Assembly (NCBI GenBank): GCA_016707205.1
Contig: JADJHZ010000005.1
Coordinates: forward strand, 310,001-374,000
Source of the DNA: Haliscomenobacter sp.
GTDB taxonomy: Bacteria > Bacteroidota > Bacteroidia > Chitinophagales > Saprospiraceae
Length of the DNA stretch: 64,000 nucleotides
Reading direction: 5' to 3'
Made by a program: the position numbers and the translations under genes. Within the stretch, counting starts at the first letter, position 1. Each line of letters starts with the position of its first letter. The notes below the pieces were generated by a model. That model did no database searches and had not been told where the DNA came from. It saw only the letters and a program-made list of their open reading frames with translations. Positions 18,660-27,579 of this stretch are shown piece by piece.

Positions 18660-19450
18660 TAAGAAAGGACTATGATATCCACGTCGGCATCCGAAAATGC
18701 CTTAAGCAGTTGGTTAAAAATACTGGTTCCCAATAATCGTTCCCACAATCGGAAATGCGGTTTCCCTATGCAAATGGTAGTAATTTTTTTCTCTGCCACC
18801 GTATCCGCTATTACCTTAACAATGGAAGAACGGCGATTGGTTTGCGTAGTTGCCTGCAGAACTTCCGCCCCCAATTCGGTAGCGGTTTTAAAATTATTGA
18901 TCAAATGGCGTTGGACGGCCAGTGGAATTTTATCGGGATTTTCTCTGGGCTTTTGTACATAAAGAACATACCAATTACTGTGATAATAATTAGCCAGCCT
19001 CGCCGTTTTGCGGATGATCTTTCTCCCCACTTCGTGATTGCTGGAGATACAAGCCAAAAGCCGTTCATGCCGCAAATGTTGGGGGCGCACAACCTCCGTC
19101 TCCACTTTTCGCTCCACCTGAGAGGTCACCTCCCTTAAGGCAAGCTCGCGAAGCTGAAGGATTTTATCCGGCTGAAAAAAATTAGCCAGCGCCTGCTGGA
19201 TCTTTGAATGGTCGTAAATCTTGCCTGATTTTAAACGGATAATCAGTTCCTCCGCCGAAAGGTCGATGTTCACCACTTCATCGGCTATTTGCAGAAACTT
19301 ATCCGGTACCCGTTCCGCCACCTCTACGCCCGTAATTTTCTTAACCTCGTCGTTAATGCTTTCAATGTGTTGAATATTAACAGCGGTAGTTACGTTAATT
19401 CCGGCATTCAGGATGTCCATTACGTCCTGCCAGCGTTTTTCGTTCTTGCT
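18659..19450 (-). CDS. kdpD: KdpD sensor module, C-terminal part (frame broken by a deletion)
   Basis: Reads SKNEKRWQDVMDILNAGINV, the conserved second half of the KdpD sensor domain, followed by VADTV/GKPHF elements of a universal stress protein (USP) domain. The first ATG in the fragment is at 19420, but conserved sequence starts about 10 codons earlier. The N-terminal half lies in 19420-19746 in another frame. The expected segment carrying the Walker B-like DELAHTN motif is absent between the two. The complete protein would be about 370 aa, without membrane helices or kinase domains; those are on the next gene. Confidence 0.82.
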   Translation of the reverse strand, partial: SKNEKRWQDVMDILNAGINVTTAVNIQHIESINDEVKKITGVEVAERVPDKFLQIADEVVNIDLSAEELIIRLKSGKIYDHSKIQQALANFFQPDKILQLRELALREVTSQVERKVETEVVRPQHLRHERLLACISSNHEVGRKIIRKTARLANYYHSNWYVLYVQKPRENPDKIPLAVQRHLINNFKTATELGAEVLQATTQTNRRSSIVKVIADTVAEKKITTICIGKPHFRLWERLLGTSIFNQLLKAFSDADVDIIVLS

Positions 19451-19746
19451 AAAACGGCATTCACATCCAATTCCTGGAGTAATTTGCCTTTGTAAAAAAC
19501 TTCTCTGCGCGGGATCAGGGGTAGACCTTCAATCAGGGTTTGAGTTTCTTTCCGCCCATGGGTTTCTACGTAACCCACTTTTACATTTACCCCCTCAGCC
19601 AGCATATGGTGCGCTTCCTGCAACATGCGGTAGGTCTTTCCTACGCCAGCGCTCATGCCGATGTAAATTTTCAGCTTGCCCCGCATCTCCTTTTGCGCAA
19701 TAAGCAAGTATTGTTCCGCACGCTTCGACCGATCGTCCTCCTCCAT
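19420..19746 (-). CDS. kdpD: KdpD sensor module, N-terminal part
   Basis: Begins MEEDDRSKRAEQYLLIAQ and contains the KdpD block GKLKIYIGMSAGVGKTYRML (a Walker A, GMSAGVGKT) and GYVETHGRKET. After DVNAVLAR it leaves the family sequence and stops at once (TKNAGRT). The remaining domain resumes in a different frame. About 18 residues (including the DELAHTN motif) are missing between the parts. The junction is AGCAAGA, a 7-base sequence that would be expected at both ends of the lost piece. Confidence 0.82.
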   Translation of the reverse strand: MEEDDRSKRAEQYLLIAQKEMRGKLKIYIGMSAGVGKTYRMLQEAHHMLAEGVNVKVGYVETHGRKETQTLIEGLPLIPRREVFYKGKLLQELDVNAVLARTKNAGRT

Positions 19747-19815
19747 ATCTAACGTTTTGTGGGTGGTTAGGAGCGGATTTACGCACCTTAATGGCTTTTG
19801 TCTGCCGGTTTTTTT

Positions 19816-20901
19816 TCAAAAAGCTACGCAAAAACTGGTGGTTAACGCGTAATGGACTTTTGAAGGTTCCTTATTCAAAACAAACAGGCGGTCCTTACTG
19901 CTTAATCCCCCGGGCCTCCATACGCCATAATGCTTGACTGGAAATCTGGTAATCCAGGTTGAGGGAATACCCAAAGTTTGAAATCCATTGGGCGTTTGCG
20001 TAGAAACGATCACCCCATGTTCGTCGGAGTAGTATTCCAGCCGGCCATTTAAATTCCAGCGCTCCGCAAGCGACACCTGGCCGATCAGAATGGGACTGAA
20101 CCAGAGATTGCTCCCGGCATCCGGGTTAGCAGATGCTTCTGTTCCGATATCCAAGCCCGCAATTAGCCCAACGTTTTCCGATAGCTGAACTATTCCATAA
20201 AAATTATTAAAAAACCGCCATTGCGCCTCCTCGTCCTTTTTATCGTTGCCAGAAAAGGTACTCCAGTTCAGGATAAGCCCGGAGGAGGGCTTATAGGTGA
20301 CTTGGGTACCAACGGCAGGCGTATTATTTCCCTCCGGACGTACCATGCGTTGCCACCCGTTCAGATAAAGCGCGGCAAAGGTCCATTGGCCGGACGGCGA
20401 GGAATAGGTCAACCGCGCGCCGGATTCGTAATACGGAGAATTTTCTGCGAGCAAACTTCGCGTCAGCGTCCAATTATCCTTGCCAATGGCACTTTCAAAG
20501 CCGATATGGGAAGGGAAAATCCCTATATCCAACCAAAGCTCCCCGGAGGCCGCCAGCTTATAGCCCGCATTGCTTTCAAAAACATGCCGCAGTAAATCGG
20601 GCTCTGCAGCAAGGTTGTATTGGGCGTACGTGCCTGCCATCAGACCCAGGTTCGCGCGCAACCTGCCCTCGGTATAGCTTGCTTTGATCAGCCCCAGGTT
20701 GAGATGGACTTCGTTGTGCCGGTTAAAATTATACAAAAACCCGGGACGAAGATGGTCTTCCGGCTCGCTGAAATCATACGTGAAATAGGGTTCCAAATAA
20801 CCGGAAACCAAAAGGCTTTTCTGTGCCGGTTCCGGCGTAACCTGGGCCCCCAAGCGGGCGCCGAACAGAAGCCAAATCAAAGTCAGCTTTAGTTTTTCCA
20901 T
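19816..20901 (-). CDS. Outer-membrane beta-barrel protein of the kdp operon (two compensating frameshifts)
   Basis: A 361-residue barrel protein with a signal peptide (LTLIWLLFGARLGAQ) and repeated strands, starting VSGYLEPYFTYDFSEPEDH. A porin-like barrel after kdpC is common in Bacteroidota kdp operons and probably lets K+ or a cosolute cross the outer membrane. Near the C-terminus the frame is briefly wrong. YSLNLDYQISSQALWRMEAR, the family-like sequence, lies one frame over between a GGG run (19970-19972, one G short) and a GGGGG run (19907-19911, one G extra). The correct frame then returns for SKDRLFVLNKEPS. The ATG at 20901 fits the signal peptide better than 20952. Confidence 0.75.
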   Translation of the reverse strand: MEKLKLTLIWLLFGARLGAQVTPEPAQKSLLVSGYLEPYFTYDFSEPEDHLRPGFLYNFNRHNEVHLNLGLIKASYTEGRLRANLGLMAGTYAQYNLAAEPDLLRHVFESNAGYKLAASGELWLDIGIFPSHIGFESAIGKDNWTLTRSLLAENSPYYESGARLTYSSPSGQWTFAALYLNGWQRMVRPEGNNTPAVGTQVTYKPSSGLILNWSTFSGNDKKDEEAQWRFFNNFYGIVQLSENVGLIAGLDIGTEASANPDAGSNLWFSPILIGQVSLAERWNLNGRLEYYSDEHGVIVSTQTPNGFQTLGIPSTWITRFPVKHYGVWRPGGLSSKDRLFVLNKEPSKVHYALTTSFCVAF

Positions 20902-20961
20902 GGTGGGATTCGTCAATCCATTAAGAAAATAACCTACGCAAAATCGGATCATAACGTATTC

Positions 20962-21525
20962 CTACTTTTGATCGAGCGCCATATTCAATTCCAATACCTG
21001 CACGCGGGGAGTACCAAAAAGGCCGAACAGCGGTTTTTCTGTATGGTCCCGAACCAATTGGCGCACCATGCCTTCGTCAAGCCCTCGGGCGCGCGCAACC
21101 CGGGAAACCTGGATCATGGCTGCCGCAACAGAGATATGGGGATCCAGTCCGCTTCCTGAAGCGGTGACCAGATCAGAGGGAATATCCGAGCGCCGGAGAT
21201 TAGGATGCTTAGCTAAGAGCGTATCGATCCTCGCTGCGACCACTTGAAGATAATCCGGATTGGAAGGTCCTTTATTGCTCCCTCCGGACCCCGCGCCGTT
21301 GTAATTAACCGCCGAAGGCCGCCCCCAAAAGTAGCGGTCCGTGATAAACGCCTGGCCAATGTTTTTCACCCCAACTATTTGGCCTCCCGCTTGAACGAGA
21401 ACAACCTCCCCGCCATTAGGACCGAGCAATTTGGCGATACCCCACATAAGGAAAGAATAAGCACCCACACAAAGCCCCAAGCAAATAACGGTTAACCGTA
21501 TCGCTGGAAGAATATGATGTTTCAT
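20962..21525 (-). CDS. kdpC: Potassium-transporting ATPase subunit C (KdpC)
   Basis: A 187-residue KdpC with one N-terminal membrane helix (LTVICLGLCVGAYSFLMWGI), the conserved FWGRPSAV block and the C-terminal SGSGLDPHISVAAAMIQ motif. KdpC assists high-affinity ATP binding in the KdpFABC K+ pump. It follows kdpB by about 30 bases. Length is normal and the frame is intact. Confidence 0.95.
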   Translation of the reverse strand: MKHHILPAIRLTVICLGLCVGAYSFLMWGIAKLLGPNGGEVVLVQAGGQIVGVKNIGQAFITDRYFWGRPSAVNYNGAGSGGSNKGPSNPDYLQVVAARIDTLLAKHPNLRRSDIPSDLVTASGSGLDPHISVAAAMIQVSRVARARGLDEGMVRQLVRDHTEKPLFGLFGTPRVQVLELNMALDQK

Positions 21526-21558
21526 ATTGGATTCGATTTGAGCAAATGAAAAAAAAGA

Positions 21559-23645
21559 TTAAAAAACCAGGCTAATCAACAGGTCGAGCAATTTGATACC
21601 AACGAACGGAACCGCCAACCCGCCCAATCCAAATATCAACAAGTTCCTGCGTAGCAGTGCGGAGGCTCCGATCGGACGGTAGGCCACTCCGCGCAACGCC
21701 AGAGGAATCAGCATAGGATGATCAAGGCGTTGAAGATGACCGCCGACAGGATGGCGGACTCCGGACTATCCAGGTTCATAATATTTAGGCGTTGCATCGA
21801 AGGAATTCCGGCAAGAAAAAGCGCAGGCACGATAGCAAAATACTTCGCCACATCATTGGCGATGCTGAAGGTAGTAAGCGTACCCCTGGTCATCAGCAAT
21901 TGCTTGCCGATTTCCACCACTTCGATGAGTTTGGTGGGGTCGTTATCCAGATCGACCATATTCCCCGCTTCTTTTGCTGCCTGGGTACCGCTATTCATAG
22001 CCACGCCTACATCAGCCTGAGCAAGCGCCGGCGCATCGTTGGTGCCGTCTCCCATCATGGCCACGAGGCGTCCGAGGGCTTGTTCTTTGCGGATGTAGGT
22101 CATTTTGTCTTCCGGTCTGGCCTCGGCAATATAATCGTCTACCCCCGCTTTGTCCGCAATGTAGCTGGCCGTCATTGGGTTATCTCCGGTAACCATGACC
22201 GTTTTTACGCCCATTTTGCGCAAGCGTTCAAAACGCTCTCTAATCCCCGGTTTGATAATATCCTGGAGTTCGATTACCCCAACTACTTTTTCATTTCTTG
22301 AAACGACCAGGGGGGTGCCTCCATCGGATGCAATCCGCTTGACCAAGGTTTGAACTTCCGTTGGGAACAACTGACCCGCCTGCTCTGAAAGTTTGCGAAT
22401 AGCATCCTGAGCGCCTTTTCTTATGCGGCTTCCGTCGGATAAATCAGCGCCGCTTGTACGCGTTTCTGCGGAAAATTTAAGAAATCGGGAGATCGCTCCG
22501 TTCTGTTGATACTCCGAAACAAATGCTTTATCGGCAACGTCGCTTTTACCGCTAAGGGTTTTGCATAGTTCGATGATCGATTTGCCCTCGGGGGTTTCGT
22601 CGGCGATCGAACTGACGACACAGGCATCCAGCAATTCCTTTTCTTTAACTCCATTCGCCTCAAAAATGCCGGTTGCTTTGCGGTTGCCAATAGTGATGGT
22701 GCCTGTTTTATCCAACAGAAGCACATCAATATCTCCTGCGGTTTCCACTGCTTTTCCTGATTTGGTAATCACGTTGGCGCGCAAGGCGCGGTCCATCCCG
22801 GCAATACCAATCGCAGAGAGCAATCCTCCAATAGTCGTAGGGATCAGGCACACAAACAGCGATACGAAGGCTGCAACAGAAATCGGGACGCCCGCATAAT
22901 CTCCGAAAGGTTTTAAGGTGACGCATACGATAATGAAGACGAGGGTAAATCCGGCAAGCAGGATAGTCAGTGCAATTTCATTGGGGGTCTTCTGACGGCT
23001 GGCGCCTTCTACAAGGGCGATCATCTTATCCAGAAAGGACTCCCCGGGCTGGGTGGTGACCAGAACCTTTATCCGATCCGAAAGTACTTTCGTTCCCCCC
23101 GTCACGCTGCTTTTATCCCCGCCTGCCTCCCGGATCATCGGAGCGGATTCGCCGGTGATCGCGGATTCATCAATGCTGGCCAATCCCTCGATGATTTCTC
23201 CATCGGAAGGAACGATATCGCCTGCTTCACAAAGGAATACATCCCCTTTTCGGAGAAGGGAGGAGGGAACGATTCGGGTTTCCACATCAAACCCGGGGCC
23301 CAAAGACTCCACTTTTTTTGCAGGGGTTTCTTCGCGGGTTTTGCGTAGCGATTCGGCCTGGGCTTTTCCTCTGGCTTCGGCAATGGCTTCGGCAAAATTA
23401 GAAAAGAGCACGGTTAAAAGTAGCACCAACGTCACTGTCAGGTTGTAGCCTACACTACCAGAACTAGCGGGAGAAACCGCCTGGCGAAGTGTTTCCGCCA
23501 CCATGACCAGCGTTCCTAGCCAGACCACAAACATCACCGGATTTTTGATCATCCGCCTGGGATCCAGCTTGCCAAAGGATTGTTTCGCGGCTTCAAGGAC
23601 CAATGCCCGCTCAAATAGTCTTTTACTTACTTTTTGCCTTTTCAT
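21559..23645 (-). CDS. kdpB: Potassium-transporting ATPase subunit B (KdpB), frameshift near the C-terminus
   Basis: The P-type ATPase subunit of the K+ pump. TGES (in ITGESAPMIREAG), the phosphorylation motif DKTGTIT, and GDGTNDAPAL are all present. The uninterrupted frame stops at 21708 after FNALIILC. The expected last 50 residues (LIPLALRGVAYRPIGASALL through LISLVF) are present one frame over and end at a TAA at 21559. A single base is missing around 21712-21718. The true start is the ATG at 23645 (MKRQKVSKRLF); an upstream in-frame codon would add 26 residues unlike the family. Confidence 0.92.
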
Positions 23646-23735
23646 AGAAATGTACGTTAAAAAGTATTTGTTTAAGCCGGAGGTAATAGGGCGTAAATTG
23701 GTTGGGGGAATACCCAAAACCAATTTGCACCATGT

Positions 23736-24716
23736 TTACATGCTGAAGTATTCCGCCAGGGGACCAAGCGCCAATGCGGGGAAAAACGCCAGGGCGGCAA
23801 TGATGAAAATGACCGCAAAAGTCATCAGGCCAAACGTTCCGGTATCCGTTTGCAGGGTCCCCGCTCCTTCCGGGATTTGTTTCTTTTGGGCCAACAAACC
23901 AGCAATGGCTAAAGGGCCGGCAATAGGTAAAGAGCGGCCCAGGATAAGGACCAAACCCGTGGAGAAATTCCAAAAGAAATTATTGTCCGCAAGTCCTTCA
24001 AAACCGCTGCCGTTGTTGGCAGACGCGGAAGCGTACTCATAAAGCATCTCGCTGAACCCATGGTAGGATGGGTTGTTAAGCCAGTTAGCGGGCTGAACCG
24101 ACCATCCGGCTTGCGGGTAGGAAACCAGCACATAACTCGAAATAGCAGTACCTGCCAGGATCAAAAAAGGGTGCAACAAAGCGATGAGCGTTGCGATCTT
24201 CATTTCCCTGGCTTCCACCTTTTTTCCAAGGAATTCGGGCGTACGGCCCACCATGAGGCCGCTAATAAAAACCGCGATGATGAGGAAGACGAAATAATTC
24301 AGCAAGCCCACTCCTACCCCACCATAAAAGGCGTTGATCATCATATCCAGAAGAAGCAGTAAGCCGGTAAACGGCATCATGCTATCGTGCATGGCATTCA
24401 CCGAGCCGTTGCTGGTAGCGGTTGTGCAAACCCCCCAAAGAGCAGATGCTGCCGCCCCAAACCGTACTTCTTTCCCTTCCATATTCCCCATAGGCTGCGC
24501 AATCCCCATCTCCGCGATGGCCCCATTGCCCTGCAGTTCGCTTACCATGGCGCCGCTCAGGAAAATCAAAAACCCAGCAGACATTACGCCAAAGATCACC
24601 CAAGCCAATTTCCTTCGGTTCAAAAAGAAACCTAGGGCAAATACCATGGCAACAGGGATAAGAACAATGGAAACCGTTTCGGCTATGTTGGTCAAATACG
24701 TGGGGTTTTCCAGAGG
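23736..24716 (-). CDS. kdpA: Potassium-transporting ATPase subunit A (KdpA), C-terminal part
   Basis: Continues KdpA from LENPTYLTNIAETVSI onward, with the later K+ filter loops (GVCTTATSNGSVNAM) and the final helices ending LAEYFSM. The join to the N-terminal part is at a run of four Gs on the plus strand (24715-24718). Removing one base restores AHPLENP and a protein of about 570 residues, the normal KdpA size. Confidence 0.9.
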   Translation of the reverse strand, partial: PLENPTYLTNIAETVSIVLIPVAMVFALGFFLNRRKLAWVIFGVMSAGFLIFLSGAMVSELQGNGAIAEMGIAQPMGNMEGKEVRFGAAASALWGVCTTATSNGSVNAMHDSMMPFTGLLLLLDMMINAFYGGVGVGLLNYFVFLIIAVFISGLMVGRTPEFLGKKVEAREMKIATLIALLHPFLILAGTAISSYVLVSYPQAGWSVQPANWLNNPSYHGFSEMLYEYASASANNGSGFEGLADNNFFWNFSTGLVLILGRSLPIAGPLAIAGLLAQKKQIPEGAGTLQTDTGTFGLMTFAVIFIIAALAFFPALALGPLAEYFSM

Positions 24717-24717
24717 G

Positions 24718-25449
24718 GTGCGCCGAATTGACGCCAAAATACCCTCCCCCATTGGTGCCCAACTGTTTTATAGCAATCATACCCGCCGCCGGACCTTGAG
24801 AAATAAATTGCTCCACTCCCTCCAGGGTTGTGATCGTTTCCTTGCCCTTAAACGTCATCGGCGTTCCCTCGAGGAGAAGGATCGTAGCCAGGACCACCGA
24901 CAGGGGGATAAGGATGCGCGTGAGGCTTTTGACAAAGAAGTGATAAAAGTTGCCAATGGATTGGTGCGTCCCTTCCCTGAGGGCCTTGTAAACGCCTGCC
25001 AAGGCAGCCATACCGGTTGCGGCGCTTACGAATTGCAAAAACATAACTACCGCAAGCTGCGTCAGGTAAGTAAGCCCCGATTCGCCAGAATAATGCTGCA
25101 AATTGCAGTTCACCACAAAGCTGATAATGGTATTGAACGCCAGGTCCGGCGTCATACCCGGGTTTCTGTCGGGATTTAGAAACAGGCCTCCCTGAAAGAT
25201 CAGCATGAAAAAGCCGTAAACAAACCAAACGGCATTAATCGTAAGCAAAGCAACGAGGAATTCTTTCCAACTCATCTCGCGATTGGGATCAATTCCGCTA
25301 AACCGGAAAATCCACCGCTCCAGGGGGGCCATAAACGTCATCCAATTGCGCTCGCCGTTGTATACTTTCGCGATATGCCTCCCCAGAGGGAAGGCCAAAA
25401 AAACGGCAAGATAAATAATCAAGATTACCCCAAAAATTTCCGTTTCCAT
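24718..25449 (-). CDS. kdpA: Potassium-transporting ATPase subunit A (KdpA), N-terminal part
   Basis: The ion-channel-like subunit that binds and conducts K+. It has repeated membrane segments and the selectivity-filter regions NTIISFVVNCNLQHYSG and KQLGTNGGGYFGVNSAHP. After AHP the frame is lost through one extra base and the protein would end in an unrelated tail. The ATG at 25449 gives the usual METEIFGVILIIYLAVF start. It follows kdpF by 18 bases and precedes kdpB. Confidence 0.9.
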
Positions 25450-25467
25450 GAAGTATTTGTTTGCGTT

Positions 25468-25578
25468 TTAGAATTTTTCGGGCTTGATCAAAACATACAT
25501 CAAATACCCGAACACCAGAATACATAGGATAAACAGCGCAATAAACATGTTGATAAAATTTAATATAAACTCATACAT
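25468..25578 (-). CDS. kdpF: Potassium-transporting ATPase subunit F (KdpF)
   Basis: A 36-residue single-helix peptide, MYEFILNFINMFIALF then ILCILVFGYLMYVLIKPEKF. The ending GYLMYVLIKPEKF is the KdpF signature. KdpF stabilises the KdpFABC complex in the inner membrane. It may instead start at the internal ATG at 25548, giving 26 residues, closer to the usual KdpF length. Confidence 0.88.
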   Translation of the reverse strand: MYEFILNFINMFIALFILCILVFGYLMYVLIKPEKF

Positions 25579-25625
25579 GGGTAAGCGGCCGCAAATGGCA
25601 GAAAGCCTGTCCAGGACCCGGTAGG

Positions 25626-25727
25626 CTAAATTTTTTCAAACCAGTCGACGGATTTGAAAAAAATCCAGAAACAGAGTAATCCTACTCCGAGTAAAAAGAA
25701 GACGATGAGCGTTTGCATGGTTTTCAT
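25626..25727 (-). CDS. Small single-helix membrane peptide, first gene of the kdp operon (33 aa)
   Basis: MKTMQTLIVFFLLGVGLLCF followed by WIFFKSVDWFEKI. One hydrophobic helix and a conserved-looking WFEKI end. It lies between the sigma-54 promoter and kdpF. It resembles unannotated small peptides that precede kdpF in other Bacteroidota kdp operons, and may be a further small subunit of the pump. The second ATG (25718) would leave a longer leader after the predicted transcript start near 25735 and may be the real start. Confidence 0.6.
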   Translation of the reverse strand: MKTMQTLIVFFLLGVGLLCFWIFFKSVDWFEKI

Positions 25728-25745
25728 TTTATTTATAAATACCCA

Positions 25746-25761
25746 TGCCAAAGGGATGCCA
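25746..25761 (-). promoter_or_regulatory. Sigma-54 (-24/-12) promoter of the kdp operon
   Basis: Minus-strand TGGCATCCCTTTGGCA fits the sigma-54 consensus TGGCAC-N5-TTGCA, with the invariant GG and GC exactly 10 bases apart. The -12 element is 20 bases before the first ATG of the operon. The gene just upstream encodes a sigma-54 activator, which strongly supports the call. Confidence 0.7.
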
Positions 25762-25848
25762 GAACGAATTCATTCAAGCCAATAAATTGGTTTTCAGTAA
25801 AATAAAACCCAGTGGCCGAGAAGCCAATCCTCATTCACCATGCAGAAA

Positions 25849-25864
25849 TGGAAATGGATTTCCA
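25849..25864. promoter_or_regulatory. Candidate upstream activator site for the sigma-54 regulator
   Basis: TGGAAAT-GG-ATTTCCA is a perfect 7-bp inverted repeat with a 2-base spacer, about 90-100 bases upstream of the -24 element. That spacing is typical of enhancer sites bound by NtrC-type activators. Binding is inferred, not seen. Confidence 0.4.
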
Positions 25865-25910
25865 AAATGGAAGGGAGATGGCATCAAAAAACGTTGCTTT
25901 GATTCGGATA

Positions 25911-26026
25911 TATACTACCGGCCGCCGGGTTTTGTGCATTGAGGAAGGATAGCCGCTACTTCGCCTTAGGCGAATGCGGGGAAGCGCGCGACGGCATGCA
26001 CAAAACCTGGCAATGCGAAGCATACC
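25911..26026. repeat. Palindromic repeat element, family 1 copy A
   Basis: A 116-bp foldback element. It starts TATACTACCG and ends GCGAAGCATACC, with a perfect internal pair GGTTTTGTGCAT (25928-25939) and ATGCACAAAACC (25996-26007). A second copy with the same ends, internal pair and GCGCGCGACGGCATGCAC segment is at 34627-34733. No transposase is encoded. It lies in the 370-base gap between the sigma-54 regulator and the kdp promoter. Confidence 0.7.
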
Positions 26027-26096
26027 TGACCGGGTTGGTTTAGAAAAAGTACAAACCACCTTGGTCCGTATATGTACCAAAGAGGAGCTGTGATAC

Positions 26097-27443
26097 CTAC
26101 AGCCCGTACTCCTTTATTTTGGCGTAAAGCGTGGTGAGTCCGATCCCCAGAAGCTCGGCGGCTTTGGTTTTGTTGCCTTCGGTATAAGCAAGGACTTTGC
26201 TGATCTGATGTTTTTCCATTTCTGCCATCGATAGGGAAGAGGGCATAGGGCGAGGGGCCCATTGCTCATTCTGGATGTCAAGCGGTAAATGTTCAATACC
26301 CAAAACGTCTCCCTCGGCCAAAATACAGGCTCGTTCGATAATGTTGCGCAGTTCCCGCACGTTGCCCCGCCAGTTGTGTTGTTGGAGTTTATCCAAAAAG
26401 ACGGGATCCATCCGGGAAATTTTTTTATTCAGTTTTTTTGAAAGAGCCGCCAGGAAATAACGGGCAATTGCCGGAATATCTTCTCTGCGTTTGTTCAGCG
26501 AAGGCAATTCAATTTGGAAGGCGCAAAGGCGGTAATATAAATCCAAGCGGAAATTCCCCTGATTGGATTCCTCCTGGAGGTTGCGGTTGGTAGCGGCAAT
26601 GATCCGGACATCTGCCCTTTGAGGCTTGGTTTCTCCAACTTTTAGAAATTCTCCCGTTTCCAGCACCCGAAGGAGTTTAGCCTGAAGGTCTTGAGGCATT
26701 TCTCCAATTTCATCGAGGAAGAGGGTGCCTTTATGCGCTTCCTCTAATAATCCTTTTTTATCGCGAACCGCCCCGGTAAAGGAGCCTGCTTTATGTCCAA
26801 ACAGTTCGCTTTCCAGAATTTCCCGGCTAAACGCGCTGGTATTTACAGCGACAAAGGGGCCTCCCACCCTTTGGCTAGCTTGGTGGATGGCTTTGGCGAA
26901 AATTTCCTTCCCTGTTCCGGTCTCCCCAGTGAGCAAGACGGTAGCGTCGGTCGGCGCTACTTTTTTGGCTAAAGAAATGACGTTTTGGATTGCTTCCGAT
27001 TCGCCGATGATCTGGTCGAAGGTCATCCTTTCTGTGATCTTGGCTTCCAATGCCTTGATCTTGAATTGAAGTTTTGCCTTTTCTATCGCCCGGGCGACTA
27101 ACGGAAGGATTTTATTATTATCATCGCCTTTGACGAGGTAGTCAAACGCTCCATTTTTAATGGCCTGTACCCCATCATGGATGGCTCCAAAAGCGGTGAA
27201 GAGGATTATTTCCGTTGCTGGAAATCGTTCTTTGATGGTCCTGGCCGCTTCGACCCCGTTCCCATCGGGTAGCTTAACATCGCAAAGGACAAGAAGCGTG
27301 GGATTAGCTTCCAGGGCTTTCAGGCCCTGGCCTATCGTTTCTGCCTGTTCCACCGAATAGTCCTCCGCGCGCAGCAGCCGCGCCACCATTTGGCGTAGCT
27401 GAGGTTCATCATCAATGATGAGTATATCTGTTAAAGGTATCAT
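26097..27443 (-). CDS. Sigma-54-dependent response regulator (NtrC family) of the kdp locus
   Basis: A 448-residue regulator. A receiver domain at 1-120 has phospho-acceptor D55 (LCDVKLPDG) and the acidic pair near residues 11-12. An AAA+ domain has Walker A GETGTGKE at 173-180. The sigma-54 contact loop is GSFTGA (220-225) instead of the usual GAFTGA. A C-terminal Fis-type helix-turn-helix (NKTKAAELLGIGLTTLYAKI) completes it. The ATG at 27443 (MIPLTDILIIDDEPQ) is the normal domain start; an upstream codon adds 41 unrelated residues. It precedes the kdp operon on the same strand and probably replaces KdpE, activating the -24/-12 promoter at 25746. Confidence 0.92.
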   Translation of the reverse strand: MIPLTDILIIDDEPQLRQMVARLLRAEDYSVEQAETIGQGLKALEANPTLLVLCDVKLPDGNGVEAARTIKERFPATEIILFTAFGAIHDGVQAIKNGAFDYLVKGDDNNKILPLVARAIEKAKLQFKIKALEAKITERMTFDQIIGESEAIQNVISLAKKVAPTDATVLLTGETGTGKEIFAKAIHQASQRVGGPFVAVNTSAFSREILESELFGHKAGSFTGAVRDKKGLLEEAHKGTLFLDEIGEMPQDLQAKLLRVLETGEFLKVGETKPQRADVRIIAATNRNLQEESNQGNFRLDLYYRLCAFQIELPSLNKRREDIPAIARYFLAALSKKLNKKISRMDPVFLDKLQQHNWRGNVRELRNIIERACILAEGDVLGIEHLPLDIQNEQWAPRPMPSSLSMAEMEKHQISKVLAYTEGNKTKAAELLGIGLTTLYAKIKEYGL

Positions 27444-27579
27444 ACAGTGAAAGCGAAGCCCCTGGTCTGAGCCGGCGCCCGGCGCTTCTGGTTCCAATAT
27501 TACCCACAAGACCGATTGCCTTTTTTGCTCTCCCATCCCCCAATGAAAAGAGCCCAAAATACCCACACGCGGTCTGATC

